NCBI RefSeq assembly: GCF_000429905.1
Contig: NZ_AUCT01000023.1
Coordinates: forward strand, 1-64,000
Source: Desulfatibacillum aliphaticivorans DSM 15576
GTDB lineage: Bacteria > Desulfobacterota > Desulfobacteria > Desulfobacterales > Desulfatibacillaceae
DNA: 64,000 nucleotides
Direction: 5' to 3'
Positions 26,968-34,367 of the stretch are shown piece by piece. The notes under the pieces are model-generated. The model was not told the origin of the DNA. It did no database searches and saw nothing but the letters and a program-made list of their open reading frames with translations. Every line of letters starts with the position of its first letter. Position 1 is the stretch's first letter. Both the position numbers and the translations under genes were made by a program.

Positions 26968-27660
26968 GTCGCAATCCCTTCGTAAGTCAGGTCAATTCCT
27001 ACCTTGATAGCAACGTTTCGTTGCAAAATCAACAAAATCAAGTCGCAATCCCTTCGTAAGTCAGGTCAATTCCTACACCATGAGTGAAAGAGTAGTAAGA
27101 GTCTATCAAGAGTCGCAATCCCTTCGTAAGTCAGGTCAATTCCTACGATAGATATGGGTACTATGTTGCATCCCACAGGGGTCGCAATCCCTTCGTAAGT
27201 CAGGTCAATTCCTACTCATGCAAGACGCAATGTACCAATACTTTGGACTGTAAGTCGCAATCCCTTCGTAAGTCAGGTCAATTCCTACGTGCGGCAAGCC
27301 CGTTAGGGCTAAGGGATTATGCAGGCAGTCGCAATCCCTTCGTAAGTCAGGTCAATTCCTACGAAATCTGTAGTGGCTTCAGACCTATCAAAAGCACCTT
27401 CAAGTCGCAATCCCTTCGTAAGTCAGGTCAATTCCTACCCCATTATCTGGGAATGGACATGCAACACTCTTTTGGAGTCGCAATCCCTTCGTAAGTCAGG
27501 TCAATTCCTACAAATGAATATCGACGACTTAACCATCAAGCAGGCCCGCGAGTCGCAATCCCTTCGTAAGTCAGGTCAATTCCTACTCAAGAAGCAATCG
27601 CGCTGAATGACGTTCCCGAAAAATTGTCGCAATCCCTTCGTAAGTCAGGTCAATTCCTAC
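26968..27660 (-). CRISPR. CRISPR array 1: ten 35-bp repeats, nine spacers
   Basis: Ten repeats, identical as far as I can read, begin at 26968, 27042, 27112, 27181, 27254, 27328, 27404, 27477, 27552 and 27626. Spacers are 34-41 bp. Read on the transcribed minus strand, each repeat begins GTAGGAATTGACCTG and ends GGGATTGCGAC, so the crRNA 5' handle would be AUUGCGAC, of the same type as type III AUUGAAAC handles. A conserved leader adjoins the high-coordinate end (27661-27900), so transcription and spacer addition start there. The array lies immediately downstream of cas2. Confidence 0.97.
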
Positions 27661-27900
27661 TGCACCCTTAGAATAGGCTTAAAAACCAGCCTATTGCAAC
27701 CCCATTTCCGCAGACCTCCGGGAAAAAACTCATGTATTCCATAAAACGCCTCCTTTTCTGTTGTGGGTATAGAGCTTAACTATTTGAAAACATGTATGAT
27801 TTCCCATTTCCGCAGACATCCTGATGGTCGATTTCGGTAAATGTCGTTATTTCAGTAGGTTATAAAAATCGCCTCTTTTCGCCCGGAGGTCTGCGGAAAA
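27661..27900 (-). promoter_or_regulatory. Leader of CRISPR array 1
   Basis: About 240 bp nearly identical to 32017-32255, which follows array 2 in the same place. A 17-bp perfect inverted repeat sits at its ends: TTCCGCAGACCTCCGGG (27706-27722) and CCCGGAGGTCTGCGGAA (27882-27898). A partial third copy (TTCCGCAGACATCC) starts at 27808. It occupies the whole gap between the cas2 stop and the first repeat. The arms are candidate sites for IHF-like proteins, an adaptation complex or a regulator. Confidence 0.85.
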
Positions 27901-27901
27901 G

Positions 27902-28180
27902 TCACAGAATCAGGAATTCATGGTCCGGGTCCAGAAAGTGGCCCTGCCCGATGACTTCCAGGGTTCCGGCGCATTTTTCGCACAGGGGAAAATACTTGAT
28001 GCCGTCCGTCTTTGGGTCGATAATGCTTTCCAGGCGCTTTTTCATGAGGAAGAAGATTCTTGCGTCCGCCTCCACTTCGAAGATGGATTTTTGGACCCTG
28101 GTTCCGTAGTCCTCCATGGTTTTAGCCACCTTGGCCAGCCTTTTGGGATCGGTAATGTCGTAGGCGACGATCATGTTCAT
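27902..28180 (-). CDS. cas2: Cas2, first of two adjacent cas2 genes
   Basis: A 92-residue ferredoxin-fold protein with the Cas2 opening MIVAYDITDPKRLAKVAKTM (catalytic-type Asp in YDIT) and a middle segment QKSIFEVEADARIF. The C-terminus has a CxxC (CEKC) followed by GTLEVIGQG, as in many type III Cas2 proteins. It starts one base after the stop of the other cas2, so the two are translationally coupled. The gene ends 1 bp before the leader of array 1. It should bridge Cas1 dimers in spacer integration. Confidence 0.93.
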   Translation of the reverse strand: MNMIVAYDITDPKRLAKVAKTMEDYGTRVQKSIFEVEADARIFFLMKKRLESIIDPKTDGIKYFPLCEKCAGTLEVIGQGHFLDPDHEFLIL

Positions 28181-28181
28181 A

Positions 28182-28457
28182 TCAAACCACCGTATAGTCC
28201 AGTTGGGTGATTTTCAGGCCCTGGCCCGAGATTTCCACCTTTTGCATGCATCGGGAGCATATCTTGTAGATGCGCACCGAATCGTTGATCAGGTCCAGTT
28301 TTTGGGAGCAGTACCGCCGGATGCGGGCCAGACCGTCGGCGTCCAGGTCGCATTCAAAAACGGAGTACTGGGTGTTTTCTCCGAACTCCTTGAGGAACTT
28401 GTTGAGGCGCTGCAGCCTTTTGGGTTCGGTAATGTCGTATGTGATGAGTGTGATCAT
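28182..28457 (-). CDS. cas2: Cas2, second cas2 gene
   Basis: A 91-residue Cas2 (MITLITYDITEPKRLQRLNK; TQYSVFECDLDADGLARI; CSRC motif and VEISGQGLKI at the C-terminus). It shares the fold signature with its neighbour but is clearly diverged in sequence. Its ATG overlaps the cas1 stop by 4 bp (28454-28457), so it is translated with cas1. It could form mixed dimers with the first Cas2, or serve one of the two arrays. Confidence 0.93.
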   Translation of the reverse strand: MITLITYDITEPKRLQRLNKFLKEFGENTQYSVFECDLDADGLARIRRYCSQKLDLINDSVRIYKICSRCMQKVEISGQGLKITQLDYTVV

Positions 28458-29599
28458 TTTAAAAGTATGGGCTGATACACCCGAGCCTCTCCCTCGATGA
28501 CCTTGCGATACAGGCTGGCCTGAAAGGCGACGGCCTGGGCGTAGCTCAATTCCTTTTCCGCCGCGGGATGGTAAAACCGGGCGGACAATTTTTTCTCAAA
28601 GGCTTCAATCACCTTGTTAAAGGCGTCGGGCTTGAGTGTGACGGGTTCTTTGGCAGGTGCGGGCGCCGGCTTTGCAATCTCCTCCATCCTTTGTTCCGGT
28701 AAATCAAAGTGTTCCCGTTCATGCTCGGGGCTGGCCATTTGTCCCAACGGATCCTGGTTGACGTCAGGAAGGGGGGTGGCGTGTTCAGGCTCCGGCGTGC
28801 GCGGGCTCTCCATAAAATCGTCCTTGGAGAGGATTTTCAGGTTGAACAGGGACAGGGTGAGGGTGTCGGCGATGGTAGTGCGAAATTCCTCCATAAGATC
28901 CAGGACCAGGGAGTGGCGGCCGTAATCCAAAGCGTGGAGAAACCCCGGATAAGGATCCAAGCCTGCTGCTCTGACTGCGGCGTAAACCCGATTCATGACA
29001 AAAGTGTACAAGAGGGAGAGCACCGCGTTGACCGGGTCCGTGGGCGGTCTGCGCACCCGATTTGTAAAGCCCATCTCCGCCACAAATCCGAGAGGCAGCC
29101 CCTGAAAATATAAAGCGGAGGCCTTGCCTTCGTATCCCCGCACGGAATCAATGGAGGGCGAGGATTGCAGGCCGGAGCCAAGATCCATAATCTGACGCGC
29201 CAATGACCCCGCCCTGTCCGCCTTTTTGGTGCGTTTGATGCGTAAGAGCAGGGTGGCCATATTGGCCATTTTTCCCGAAACGATGCTTTTGGCCATGTTC
29301 AGGCCGAACTCCGGGTCGTCCAGGAGCAGGAACTGCTGCTTGCGCAGGAAGACGTTTTTGGGCTCCGGACTTTCCACCCGTCCGAGATACCGGCCGTTTT
29401 TTGTGAGAAACACGGTGTCGATGTTGTTTCTCATGAGTTGGATCAAAGCGCTGTGGGTCATCTGGATATTTCCGAAAAGCTGGAGCTGTTCCAGCTTGTA
29501 GGTGAACAGGGTCCGATGGGTATCGTTGCCCTTTTTAACCAGAATATGCCGGCCTTCCTTTACCAGCTTGGATCCCTGGGTGGTGACGTATGCAATCAT
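28454..29599 (-). CDS. cas1: Cas1 integrase with an extra Pro/Glu-rich segment
   Basis: A 381-residue Cas1. Metal ligands are visible: Glu157 (GYEGKAS), His222 (GFLHALDYGRHS), and the acidic patch LDLMEEFR at 233-240. AGGAG before ATG 29599 fixes the start; the longer open frame upstream is GC-rich non-coding. About residues 265-318 form a low-complexity insertion rich in Pro, Glu and His (PEPEHATPLP, EHEREHFDLPEQ, KPAPAPAK) between the catalytic core and the closing helix VTLKPDAFNKVIEAFEKKL. Typical Cas1 proteins are about 330 residues. It heads the cas1-cas2-cas2 unit downstream of the EcsC gene. Confidence 0.95.
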   Translation of the reverse strand: MIAYVTTQGSKLVKEGRHILVKKGNDTHRTLFTYKLEQLQLFGNIQMTHSALIQLMRNNIDTVFLTKNGRYLGRVESPEPKNVFLRKQQFLLLDDPEFGLNMAKSIVSGKMANMATLLLRIKRTKKADRAGSLARQIMDLGSGLQSSPSIDSVRGYEGKASALYFQGLPLGFVAEMGFTNRVRRPPTDPVNAVLSLLYTFVMNRVYAAVRAAGLDPYPGFLHALDYGRHSLVLDLMEEFRTTIADTLTLSLFNLKILSKDDFMESPRTPEPEHATPLPDVNQDPLGQMASPEHEREHFDLPEQRMEEIAKPAPAPAKEPVTLKPDAFNKVIEAFEKKLSARFYHPAAEKELSYAQAVAFQASLYRKVIEGEARVYQPILLK

Positions 29600-29628
29600 A
29601 AAAATTCTCCTGTTGATGAAAGCGGCGG

Positions 29629-29658
29629 GGCGGGGGCGGCTTGCAAGCCGCCCCCGCC
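29629..29658. repeat. 30-bp perfect palindrome between EcsC gene and cas1
   Basis: GGCGGGGGCGGC and GCCGCCCCCGCC flank a central TTGCAA that is itself palindromic, so the whole 30 bp is self-complementary. No T-run follows in either direction. A weaker hairpin (AAGGG/CCCTT) follows at 29665-29679. It lies 30 bp upstream of the cas1 start, inside the presumed ecsC-cas1-cas2 transcript, and could slow or attenuate transcription. Confidence 0.65.
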
Positions 29659-29714
29659 GGACAAGGGTTGTTCCCTTCAGGCGGCGCCGTAATAACGGAC
29701 AGCCGTCTTTCCCA

Positions 29715-30299
29715 TCAATTTTGTGGCGCCCAGTCAGTACCAAACCCGATGGGCGCGCCAATCAGCGGAACCAGCTTGGTGAAGCTGGTGAAAGACTTCT
29801 CGCCCGCCTTGGTGATGATTTTCCGGCTCAGGATTTTGTTGATCTTTTTCATGACCGCCCGGGTGACGTATTTGTCCACAATTTTTTGGGTCAGTTCCTC
29901 GGCCGCAGCCATGCCCGCCCTTTTCAGAGCCTGGGAGGCGGCGTTGCCGGCCATGATCAACAGGATGTCCTCGGCAAATTCCTCCGAGGATTTTTGCACA
30001 CCATAATCGACGGCAACCGTCAGGGCCATGCGCACCTGGATTTTCCATGTGCATAGAAGATCCGTCGGGACCGTATCCGGCAGGGTGATCGCCCCGCCCA
30101 GACCGGTTGCAGCGCCTACCATCCCGCTTTTCAGGGAAGCCCTGGAAACAATCTTTCCGGCAAGTCCATGGGCGTTCAAGCCGGGATTTTTCACCCGGAG
30201 CATCTCAATGTGCTCTTGCACGGGTTCGATATTGGCATCCACAATCCTCGTCAAAATAACGGGCAGCATGGTCGTGAGTTTTTCAAGACTGTTTTCCAT
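29715..30299 (-). CDS. EcsC family protein embedded in the CRISPR locus
   Basis: A 194-residue protein with the EcsC-family core: SGMVGAATGLGGAITLPDTV, then PTDLLCTWKIQVRMALTVAV with a DYG ending, followed by helical segments with AGNAASQALKRAGMAAAEEL and VPLIGAPIGFGTDWA. The family has weakly hydrophobic helices and is associated with membranes. AAGGAGG six bases before ATG 30299 fixes the start. It lies between array 2 and cas1 on the cas strand, apparently as first gene of the adaptation operon. EcsC is not a known CRISPR component; a membrane-acting accessory role is possible but unproven. Confidence 0.8.
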   Translation of the reverse strand: MENSLEKLTTMLPVILTRIVDANIEPVQEHIEMLRVKNPGLNAHGLAGKIVSRASLKSGMVGAATGLGGAITLPDTVPTDLLCTWKIQVRMALTVAVDYGVQKSSEEFAEDILLIMAGNAASQALKRAGMAAAEELTQKIVDKYVTRAVMKKINKILSRKIITKAGEKSFTSFTKLVPLIGAPIGFGTDWAPQN

Positions 30300-30605
30300 A
30301 GGCCGCCTCCTTATGCGTCCGGTTTCGGACAAAAAGGGTTTGTATTCATAAAACATGTTTGGGGCGCCTCCTTTCCGACCGCCGGCCCTCAGCCTCCTGA
30401 TTTGTTTTTTGAGGGAGGCCTGCACGGACAGGGTGGCAGCTCATGCTCGCCTTGTTCTTCTCGGCGAAACCGGAACGCACTATACCCCGGGAAATAATGC
30501 ATTACACGCTTTGCAACGTTTCCATTTTTAATAACCAGGCTTAAATTAAATGCTTTATAAATAGCGGGTTATGTGCGGCCCCAGGGGAGAAGGGCTGCAT
30601 GGGGC

Positions 30606-30617
30606 GGAAACGTTTCC
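30606..30617. promoter_or_regulatory. GGAAACGTTTCC palindrome upstream of the ecsC-cas1-cas2 unit
   Basis: Perfect 12-bp palindrome, extending to 14 bp (CGGAAACGTTTCCG). A half site (GGAAACGG) follows 10 bp to the right and a two-mismatch copy lies at 30512-30523, nearer the EcsC start. The same exact 12-mer occurs at 40570 and 42796 upstream of the other cas units. The AAACGTTT core with a central CG resembles LacI/GalR operators. Confidence 0.7.
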
Positions 30618-30637
30618 GGGGCGGATTGGAAACGGTG

Positions 30638-30674
30638 AAAAAAAAGGCTCTTTTTTAACGCCAAAAAGAGCCTT
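30638..30674 (-). terminator. Rho-independent terminator of CRISPR array 2
   Basis: AAGGCTCTTTTT (30644-30655) pairs perfectly with AAAAAGAGCCTT (30663-30674). Read on the minus strand, the hairpin is followed by an eight-T run. It lies 6 bp beyond the last, degenerate repeat, so the array transcript from the leader at 32017 should end here, before the EcsC gene. Confidence 0.85.
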
Positions 30675-30679
30675 GATTC

Positions 30680-32016
30680 ATCCCTTCGTAAGTCAGGTCA
30701 ATTCCTACAACCGCAGCTCAGCTTGATGGATAAGCTGAAGATGGACGTCGCAATCCCTTCATAAGTCAGGTCAATTCCTACCGTGGATGACGAAGAAAAT
30801 GTTGCAACCATAGGGCTTGTCGCAATCCCTTCGTAAGTCAGGTCAATTCCTACGGACAGGGATGAATAATGTGTCCCCTGTGTGGTCCCGTCGCAATCCC
30901 TTCGTAAGTCAGGTCAATTCCTACCCTGTATGCAACTGGGACTTTCCTCGCGTTTAACGGCGGTCGCAATCCCTTCGTAAGTCAGGTCAATTCCTACACG
31001 AAAGGCGCAAGCGTGAACATAAAACATACCGGGCAGTCGCAATCCCTTCGTAAGTCAGGTCAATTCCTACATAGTGTCTATATCGGCGGCTTTTGCAGCC
31101 ATTGCGGCGTCGCAATCCCTTCGTAAGTCAGGTCAATTCCTACTGTAGGGATCTCCCCGGAGACTTACGACATGTATCGGGTCGCAATCCCTTCGTAAGT
31201 CAGGTCAATTCCTACATCGACTGGGCAGCCGAGGGCTACGGCCCGAAATAGTCGCAATCCCTTCGTAAGTCAGGTCAATTCCTACGAATTAGAGATGGAT
31301 AATCTAATTAATGACTATCAAAGTCGCAATCCCTTCGTAAGTCAGGTCAATTCCTACTTGACGAAACAGTGCTCCATCAAAGCGACCGGGGACAGCGAGT
31401 CGCAATCCCTTCGTAAGTCAGGTCAATTCCTACCTTACATGCCCAAGTTGAATATGAGAAAAGCCCTAACGTCGCAATCCCTTCGTAAGTCAGGTCAATT
31501 CCTACGTGAATTGATCAAAGCTTTAATGGAAAATAAATTGCCTGTCGCAATCCCTTCGTAAGTCAGGTCAATTCCTACTGGCCGCAAGAATTTTGATAAT
31601 TGGGAGCCTGGTCAAGTGTCGCAATCCCTTCGTAAGTCAGGTCAATTCCTACACGAAAGGGAGTAGGAGACATGGACAAGATATTCAGGTCGCAATCCCT
31701 TCGTAAGTCAGGTCAATTCCTACTTTGGGTTTATATGGCGCAATGCAAGCCCGGCGTGAGGTGTCGCAATCCCTTCGTAAGTCAGGTCAATTCCTACCCG
31801 TGAACGCGGTTATGGGAAACTCTGGGAAGCTGTGGAGGTCGCAATCCCTTCGTAAGTCAGGTCAATTCCTACACGAAGAGCGGATCAAGGATTTGGAAAA
31901 CGGCATAGAGTCGCAATCCCTTCGTAAGTCAGGTCAATTCCTACATGGATACGGGTATATCGAATTTTGCGGCGGGAGTGAGTCGCAATCCCTTCGTAAG
32001 TCAGGTCAATTCCTAC
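30680..32016 (-). CRISPR. CRISPR array 2: eighteen full repeats plus one degenerate, eighteen spacers
   Basis: The repeat is the same 35-mer as in array 1. Full repeats begin at 30747, 30819, 30890, 30963, 31036, 31109, 31181, 31251, 31323, 31399, 31471, 31544, 31618, 31689, 31763, 31838, 31910 and 31982. A 5'-truncated repeat occupies 30680-30708 and the one at 30747 has a G-to-A change; both are at the leader-distal end, where decay is expected. Spacers are 35-41 bp. The leader adjoins the high-coordinate end, so transcription is on the minus strand towards the terminator at 30638-30674. Confidence 0.97.
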
Positions 32017-32255
32017 CGCACCCTTAGAATAGGCTTAAAAACCAGCCTATTGCAACCCCATTTCCGCAGACCTCCGGGAAAAAACTCATGTATTCCATAA
32101 AACGCCTCCTTTTTTGTTGTGGGTATAGAGCTTAACTATTTGAAAACATGTATGATTTCGCATTTCCGCAGACCTCCTGAATGGCGATTTCGGTAAATAT
32201 AGTTATTTCAGCATGTTATAAAAATCGCCGCTTTTTCCCCGGAGGTCTGCGGAAG
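32017..32255 (-). promoter_or_regulatory. Leader of CRISPR array 2
   Basis: Nearly identical to 27661-27900 over its full length, including the terminal inverted repeat (TTCCGCAGACCTCCGGG and, with a small change before it, CCGGAGGTCTGCGGAA) and the internal third copy. The match stops abruptly after GGTCTGCGGAA in both, which marks the leader boundary. Both arrays should therefore be served by the same Cas1-Cas2 machinery and share a promoter. Confidence 0.85.
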
Positions 32256-32335
32256 CCGCCCATCCCGCCGGCAAGTTGCCGCTGTATATCAGTTTTTCCA
32301 AATCATTCCCCGAACACATGAATCCATGTAAGGCA

Positions 32336-33649
32336 TCATGACAGGCCCAGGGCCGACTCCACGTCTTCCAGGATGTTTTTCAATTTGCTTTCCACGGATC
32401 TTGGCGGCATGGCCGATTGGGTGAAACCCGCGTGGTTGATGTCATTGCGCAGGCCCGCCAATTCCAGAATTTTATCTGCAAGGCCTTCTGAACCGTCAAA
32501 AAACGCCAGGCACTTTTTTGTTTTTTCCGCATTGGATCTGGCTTCCGGCTTCCAAAGGTCCTCCAGGAGGTTATCCTTGAAAATTTTGGCGGCCTGGTTG
32601 GCGATAATCCGGTCCTTCCGTTCCTCAGGGTTCAGCCCGGCTTCCGCCGCAACATGGGAGACCAGGGTTTCCGACAAAATGGTGAATCCCTGTTGATAGA
32701 GGCTATGGTCCAGGCACCAGCGGGCGGCGGCCACGCCGTCCCGCGTGGCGTCCCCCGCGAATGGGGCCATGCGGGTTTCCACCTTTTCCAAAAGGGGAAT
32801 CATTTCCGCCTGAACATCCACTTTTTTGCAGTCGTTCAGTCGTTCCTGCAGCCTGGATGCGGCGCCTGAAATGCCCTTTCCCCGGCACGTGGCCAGGGTG
32901 AGGGTGAAATCCTCCAAGCGATCCGCCATAATTCTTACGGCGGACGCCACGGCGTCCTTGCCCTGGGTGGCCTTAAGCATGGGCATGACGCCCTTGCGGG
33001 CCAAATCGCTGACGGGTTTGGCGTCGCCGGCGCCGATAAAGCGGTCGAAGGCCAGAGACCAGTCCAGCAAAGTTACAAAGGGAGTGAGATCGAAAATGGG
33101 GACCAGCCGCTCTTCCACGGGAATGCTTTTGACCTCCCACGGCGTTCCCAACGCCTCAAAAGCGCCGTAGTAAATCCCTTCAATGGATGCCTCCTTCACC
33201 ACCTTGGCATAGTGCAGCACCACGGTTCCTAATAAAGGGATGGAACGGAAGGCGTGGGTGATGTCCAGGTACAGGCTGCTTTGATCCTGGATTGCGTCCA
33301 GAACCGTGGAAAAAATTTGCCAGATTTCGTCCTCGCTCCCGCCTTCGGGGATGATGATGCTTTCCACCTTGCAGGGCAGGCCGCGCCGGGACAATGCCTG
33401 CTCCAGCCCAAGCCTTTCCAAGGGCTTGCCTTCCCGGTCTCTTTGTCCGTTGTCCCGCCAGTTTTTTTCCAAGGCGTCCCGGGTTGTAAAGACGGTGATC
33501 CGGTCCTCCCCGCTCCAGCGGCGGCACAGGATCTCCGCCATGGCTTCCTGGACGAACCGCACTTCCGGCGTCATTTCCTCGCCGGTCCGGTAATAGGTGC
33601 AGGGCAGGTAATCGTTGGTTCCCAAAAAAGATATAAAATGACGGGCCAT
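32336..33649 (-). CDS. csx1: CARF-HEPN ribonuclease, Csx1/Csx2-like (TIGR02221 type)
   Basis: Predicted cyclic-oligoadenylate-activated RNase of 437 residues. The N-terminal CARF domain shows ISFLGTNDYLPCTYY and, near residue 135, LYLDITHAFRSIPLLG. The C-terminal HEPN domain has the catalytic RxxxxH as RNDINH (about 401-406). GGAGAATAACC before ATG 33649 decides the start; the open frame extends 137 codons further but that part overlaps csx20 in another frame. It follows csx20 by 2 bp, so effector and presumed ring nuclease are co-translated. Array 2 with its leader comes next. Confidence 0.88.
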   Translation of the reverse strand: MARHFISFLGTNDYLPCTYYRTGEEMTPEVRFVQEAMAEILCRRWSGEDRITVFTTRDALEKNWRDNGQRDREGKPLERLGLEQALSRRGLPCKVESIIIPEGGSEDEIWQIFSTVLDAIQDQSSLYLDITHAFRSIPLLGTVVLHYAKVVKEASIEGIYYGAFEALGTPWEVKSIPVEERLVPIFDLTPFVTLLDWSLAFDRFIGAGDAKPVSDLARKGVMPMLKATQGKDAVASAVRIMADRLEDFTLTLATCRGKGISGAASRLQERLNDCKKVDVQAEMIPLLEKVETRMAPFAGDATRDGVAAARWCLDHSLYQQGFTILSETLVSHVAAEAGLNPEERKDRIIANQAAKIFKDNLLEDLWKPEARSNAEKTKKCLAFFDGSEGLADKILELAGLRNDINHAGFTQSAMPPRSVESKLKNILEDVESALGLS

Positions 33650-33651
33650 GG

Positions 33652-34041
33652 TTATTCTCCATATTTTCTGAACAAGGTGTGTTTGAATTGATGGCTCATG
33701 CGCACGGAGCCGTCGGGAAGCGTTTCTTCCCGGGCCTTGCGTTCGGTTGTGGAATACACGGGAACCAGCCCCCGTTCCCGGGCGTACTCCACCATCAGCG
33801 CACACGCCCCAAAATCCCCCTGGATCAAAGCCGCATCCCCGGCGACGGATTCCCGGGCCAGCCACTGGCGCACAGGCTCCAGGAAATCGCCTATCTCCGA
33901 CATGTCCGCCGGGATCTGGCGCCACAGCCGGGCCAGGTCCGGGGGCAGTTCCACAATCTCCTCCACCTCCAGGGAGGCCCTGGCGTCCGCCTCCTGCTCC
34001 GGTGTGAATTTGTGGTTGAACAATAAAAACAATTTTTTCAA
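33652..34041 (-). CDS. csx20: Csx20-like protein, presumed cyclic-oligoadenylate ring nuclease
   Basis: A 129-residue protein beginning LKKLFLLFNHKFTPEQEADA and containing VELPPDLARLWRQIP, the pattern of Csx20. Members of this group are thought to degrade cyclic oligoadenylate and so switch off CARF effectors. I place the start at TTG 34041, four bases after AGGAGG; an ATG at 34077 would add 12 residues unlike the family. The gene is directly upstream of csx1 with a 2-bp gap, and directly downstream of a decayed CRISPR array. Confidence 0.8.
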   Translation of the reverse strand: MKKLFLLFNHKFTPEQEADARASLEVEEIVELPPDLARLWRQIPADMSEIGDFLEPVRQWLARESVAGDAALIQGDFGACALMVEYARERGLVPVYSTTERKAREETLPDGSVRMSHQFKHTLFRKYGE

Positions 34042-34075
34042 TCTTCCTCCTGCATGGCAAATGGTTGGTTTTTTC

Positions 34076-34249
34076 ATCCCTTCAAAATCAGGTCAATTTC
34101 TACATGCTAATCTTTGTAATGCTAATCTTCCTGATGCTGTCGCAATCCCTTCGTGAGCCAGGTCAATTTCTACGAAAGTGGCCAAACGGTCGAAGTGAGC
34201 TTCAAGGCTCCGGGGTCGCAAACCCTTCATAGGTCAGGTCAATTTCTGC
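34076..34249 (-). CRISPR. Decayed third CRISPR array: three mutated repeats, two spacers
   Basis: Three diverged copies of the array repeat: 34076-34103 (truncated, with a deletion), 34139-34173 (CTTCGTGAGCCAGG variant) and 34215-34249 (GCAAACCCTTCATAGGTC variant, ending TTTCTGC). All share TTTCTAC/TTTCTGC instead of TTCCTAC. Spacers are 35 and 41 bp; the first contains TGCTAATCTT twice. No intact leader follows; a short similarity (ACCATTTCCGGATATCCGCCC, 34337 onward) may be a leader relic. It sits between csm5 and csx20. Confidence 0.85.
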
Positions 34250-34367
34250 ATCATTTTCCAATAGCCTGATATCTGCGAAAACATGGATTATCCATGATTA
34301 TCGCCTGCATCAGGCCTGGAAATAAATTGTCAAAGAACCATTTCCGGATATCCGCCCAACCAGGCAG

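Noticed and set aside
27243..27606. Plus-strand frames through array 1 encoding repeated SQSLRKSGQFL peptides
   Set aside because: They are translations of the 35-bp CRISPR repeat and its spacers, not genes.
28454..29761. A 435-codon version of cas1 starting at 29761
   Set aside because: The extra 54 codons cover the GC-rich palindrome region; AGGAG and the family start are at 29599.
31295..32027. Plus-strand frames of 88 and 100 codons through array 2
   Set aside because: Same repeat-derived peptides; the locus is a CRISPR array.
32336..34060. A 574-codon version of csx1 starting at 34060
   Set aside because: The first 137 codons are Gly/Pro/Arg-rich shadow of csx20 in another frame; a ribosome-binding site and the CARF start MARHFISFLG are at 33649.
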